Part shown: in pieces, positions 6,246-6,495 of the stretch | Numbering within the stretch: position 1 is the stretch's first letter | How the letters are laid out: each line of letters starts with the position of its first letter | From: Bacteroidota bacterium | GTDB taxonomy: Bacteria; Bacteroidota; Bacteroidia; 2-12-FULL-35-15 | Assembly: GCA_026391935.1 (NCBI GenBank) | Contig: JAPLDC010000521.1 | Location: 1 to 6,495, forward strand | Length of the DNA stretch: 6,495 nt | Direction: 5' to 3' | Program-made: the position numbers and the translations under genes | The notes under the pieces: model-generated | Database searches by the model: none | What the model was told of the DNA's origin: nothing | Seen by the model: the letters and a program-made list of their open reading frames with translations, nothing else

Positions 6246-6495
6246 CCAAAAGGTCCAAAATACGTTTCAAGTCATTGTCCGATTTAAATGGGATAACAAT
6301 TTTTCCTTTGCCGTTCGATTCTTTACTGATCTGTACTTTGGTGTTGAATACTGCCCTCAGATCTTCAACTAAAGTTTGTTGCTCAACAGATAAAACAGCT
6401 TTTGTAGATTTTTTTTCTGATTCGGATTTTCCTGTTTTTGTTGTGATATCTGTTTTTACACCACGAGCAAGATCTTCAACATCGCGAATAGCCAT
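6238..6495 (-). CDS. parB: Chromosome-partitioning protein ParB, C-terminal part, cut by the window edge
   Basis: Only the last 85 or so residues of ParB lie in the window; the frame runs off the right edge, and the Met codon at 6495 is probably internal. ParB binds parS sites, spreads as a CTP-dependent clamp and works with the ATPase ParA to segregate the chromosome origin. Visible here are MAIRDVEDLARG, which aligns with the usual 'LSVRxxExLVR' helix at the end of the central domain, then a charged linker rich in Lys, Ser, Thr and Glu (about 13-33). The C-terminal dimerisation domain follows, with VEQQTLVEDLRAVFNTKVQI and then GKGKIVIPFKSDNDLKRIL before the stop. The parS-binding helix-turn-helix and the CTP-binding region are outside the window. 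The ending overlaps the start of the DUF5683 gene by 8 bp. The fragment is short, but the 'L...L...F.TKV.I....GKGKI.I.F.S...L.RIL' pattern is characteristic and the neighbours fit. Confidence 0.9.
   Translation of the reverse strand: MAIRDVEDLARGVKTDITTKTGKSESEKKSTKAVLSVEQQTLVEDLRAVFNTKVQISKESNGKGKIVIPFKSDNDLKRILDLLDA

Noticed and set aside
1..6495. CRISPR array, insertion sequence, tRNA, toxin-antitoxin or defence module
   Set aside because: I saw no regularly spaced repeats, no terminal inverted repeats or transposase, no tRNA-like fold and no defence-type domains. The window is filled by core genes.

Overview
The window looks like an ordinary piece of chromosome from a member of the Bacteroidota. 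It is AT-rich, every supported gene lies on the minus strand, Shine-Dalgarno sequences are weak or absent, and one candidate promoter has the Bacteroidota -7 form TAnnTTTG. The gene content and order (parB, a DUF5683 protein, dapB, signal peptidase I, a WbqC-family protein) match an arrangement I know from many genomes of that phylum. I cannot place it to genus from the sequence alone.

In transcription order (high to low coordinates): the C-terminal part of the chromosome-partition protein ParB enters from the right edge and overlaps a DUF5683 membrane protein by 8 bp. Then come dapB (lysine/diaminopimelate synthesis), a long signal peptidase I of 583 residues with an N-terminal DUF5684-like membrane domain, a second shorter signal peptidase I of about 352 residues, and a WbqC-family protein. 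Gaps between these genes are 46 to 113 bp and contain no recognisable promoter, so they may be co-transcribed from upstream of the window, although I cannot prove this. After a 277-bp noncoding gap with a candidate promoter and a 12-bp inverted repeat comes the N-terminal half of a biotin-dependent acyl-CoA carboxylase carboxyltransferase (methylcrotonyl-CoA carboxylase beta type), cut by the left edge.

The genes link chromosome segregation (ParB), cell-wall precursor supply (DapB makes the route to diaminopimelate), protein export (two signal peptidases) and possibly surface polysaccharide (WbqC family). The carboxylase is probably a separate transcription unit for branched-chain amino acid breakdown.

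I found no mobile element, CRISPR array, tRNA, rRNA or defence system, and nothing that clearly amounts to a new system. The points most worth a second look are the tandem diverged signal peptidases, the start of the shorter one (TTG, or an ATG displaced by a one-base indel), the DUF5684-like fusion, and the repeated TTCAAAGTT elements ahead of the carboxylase gene.
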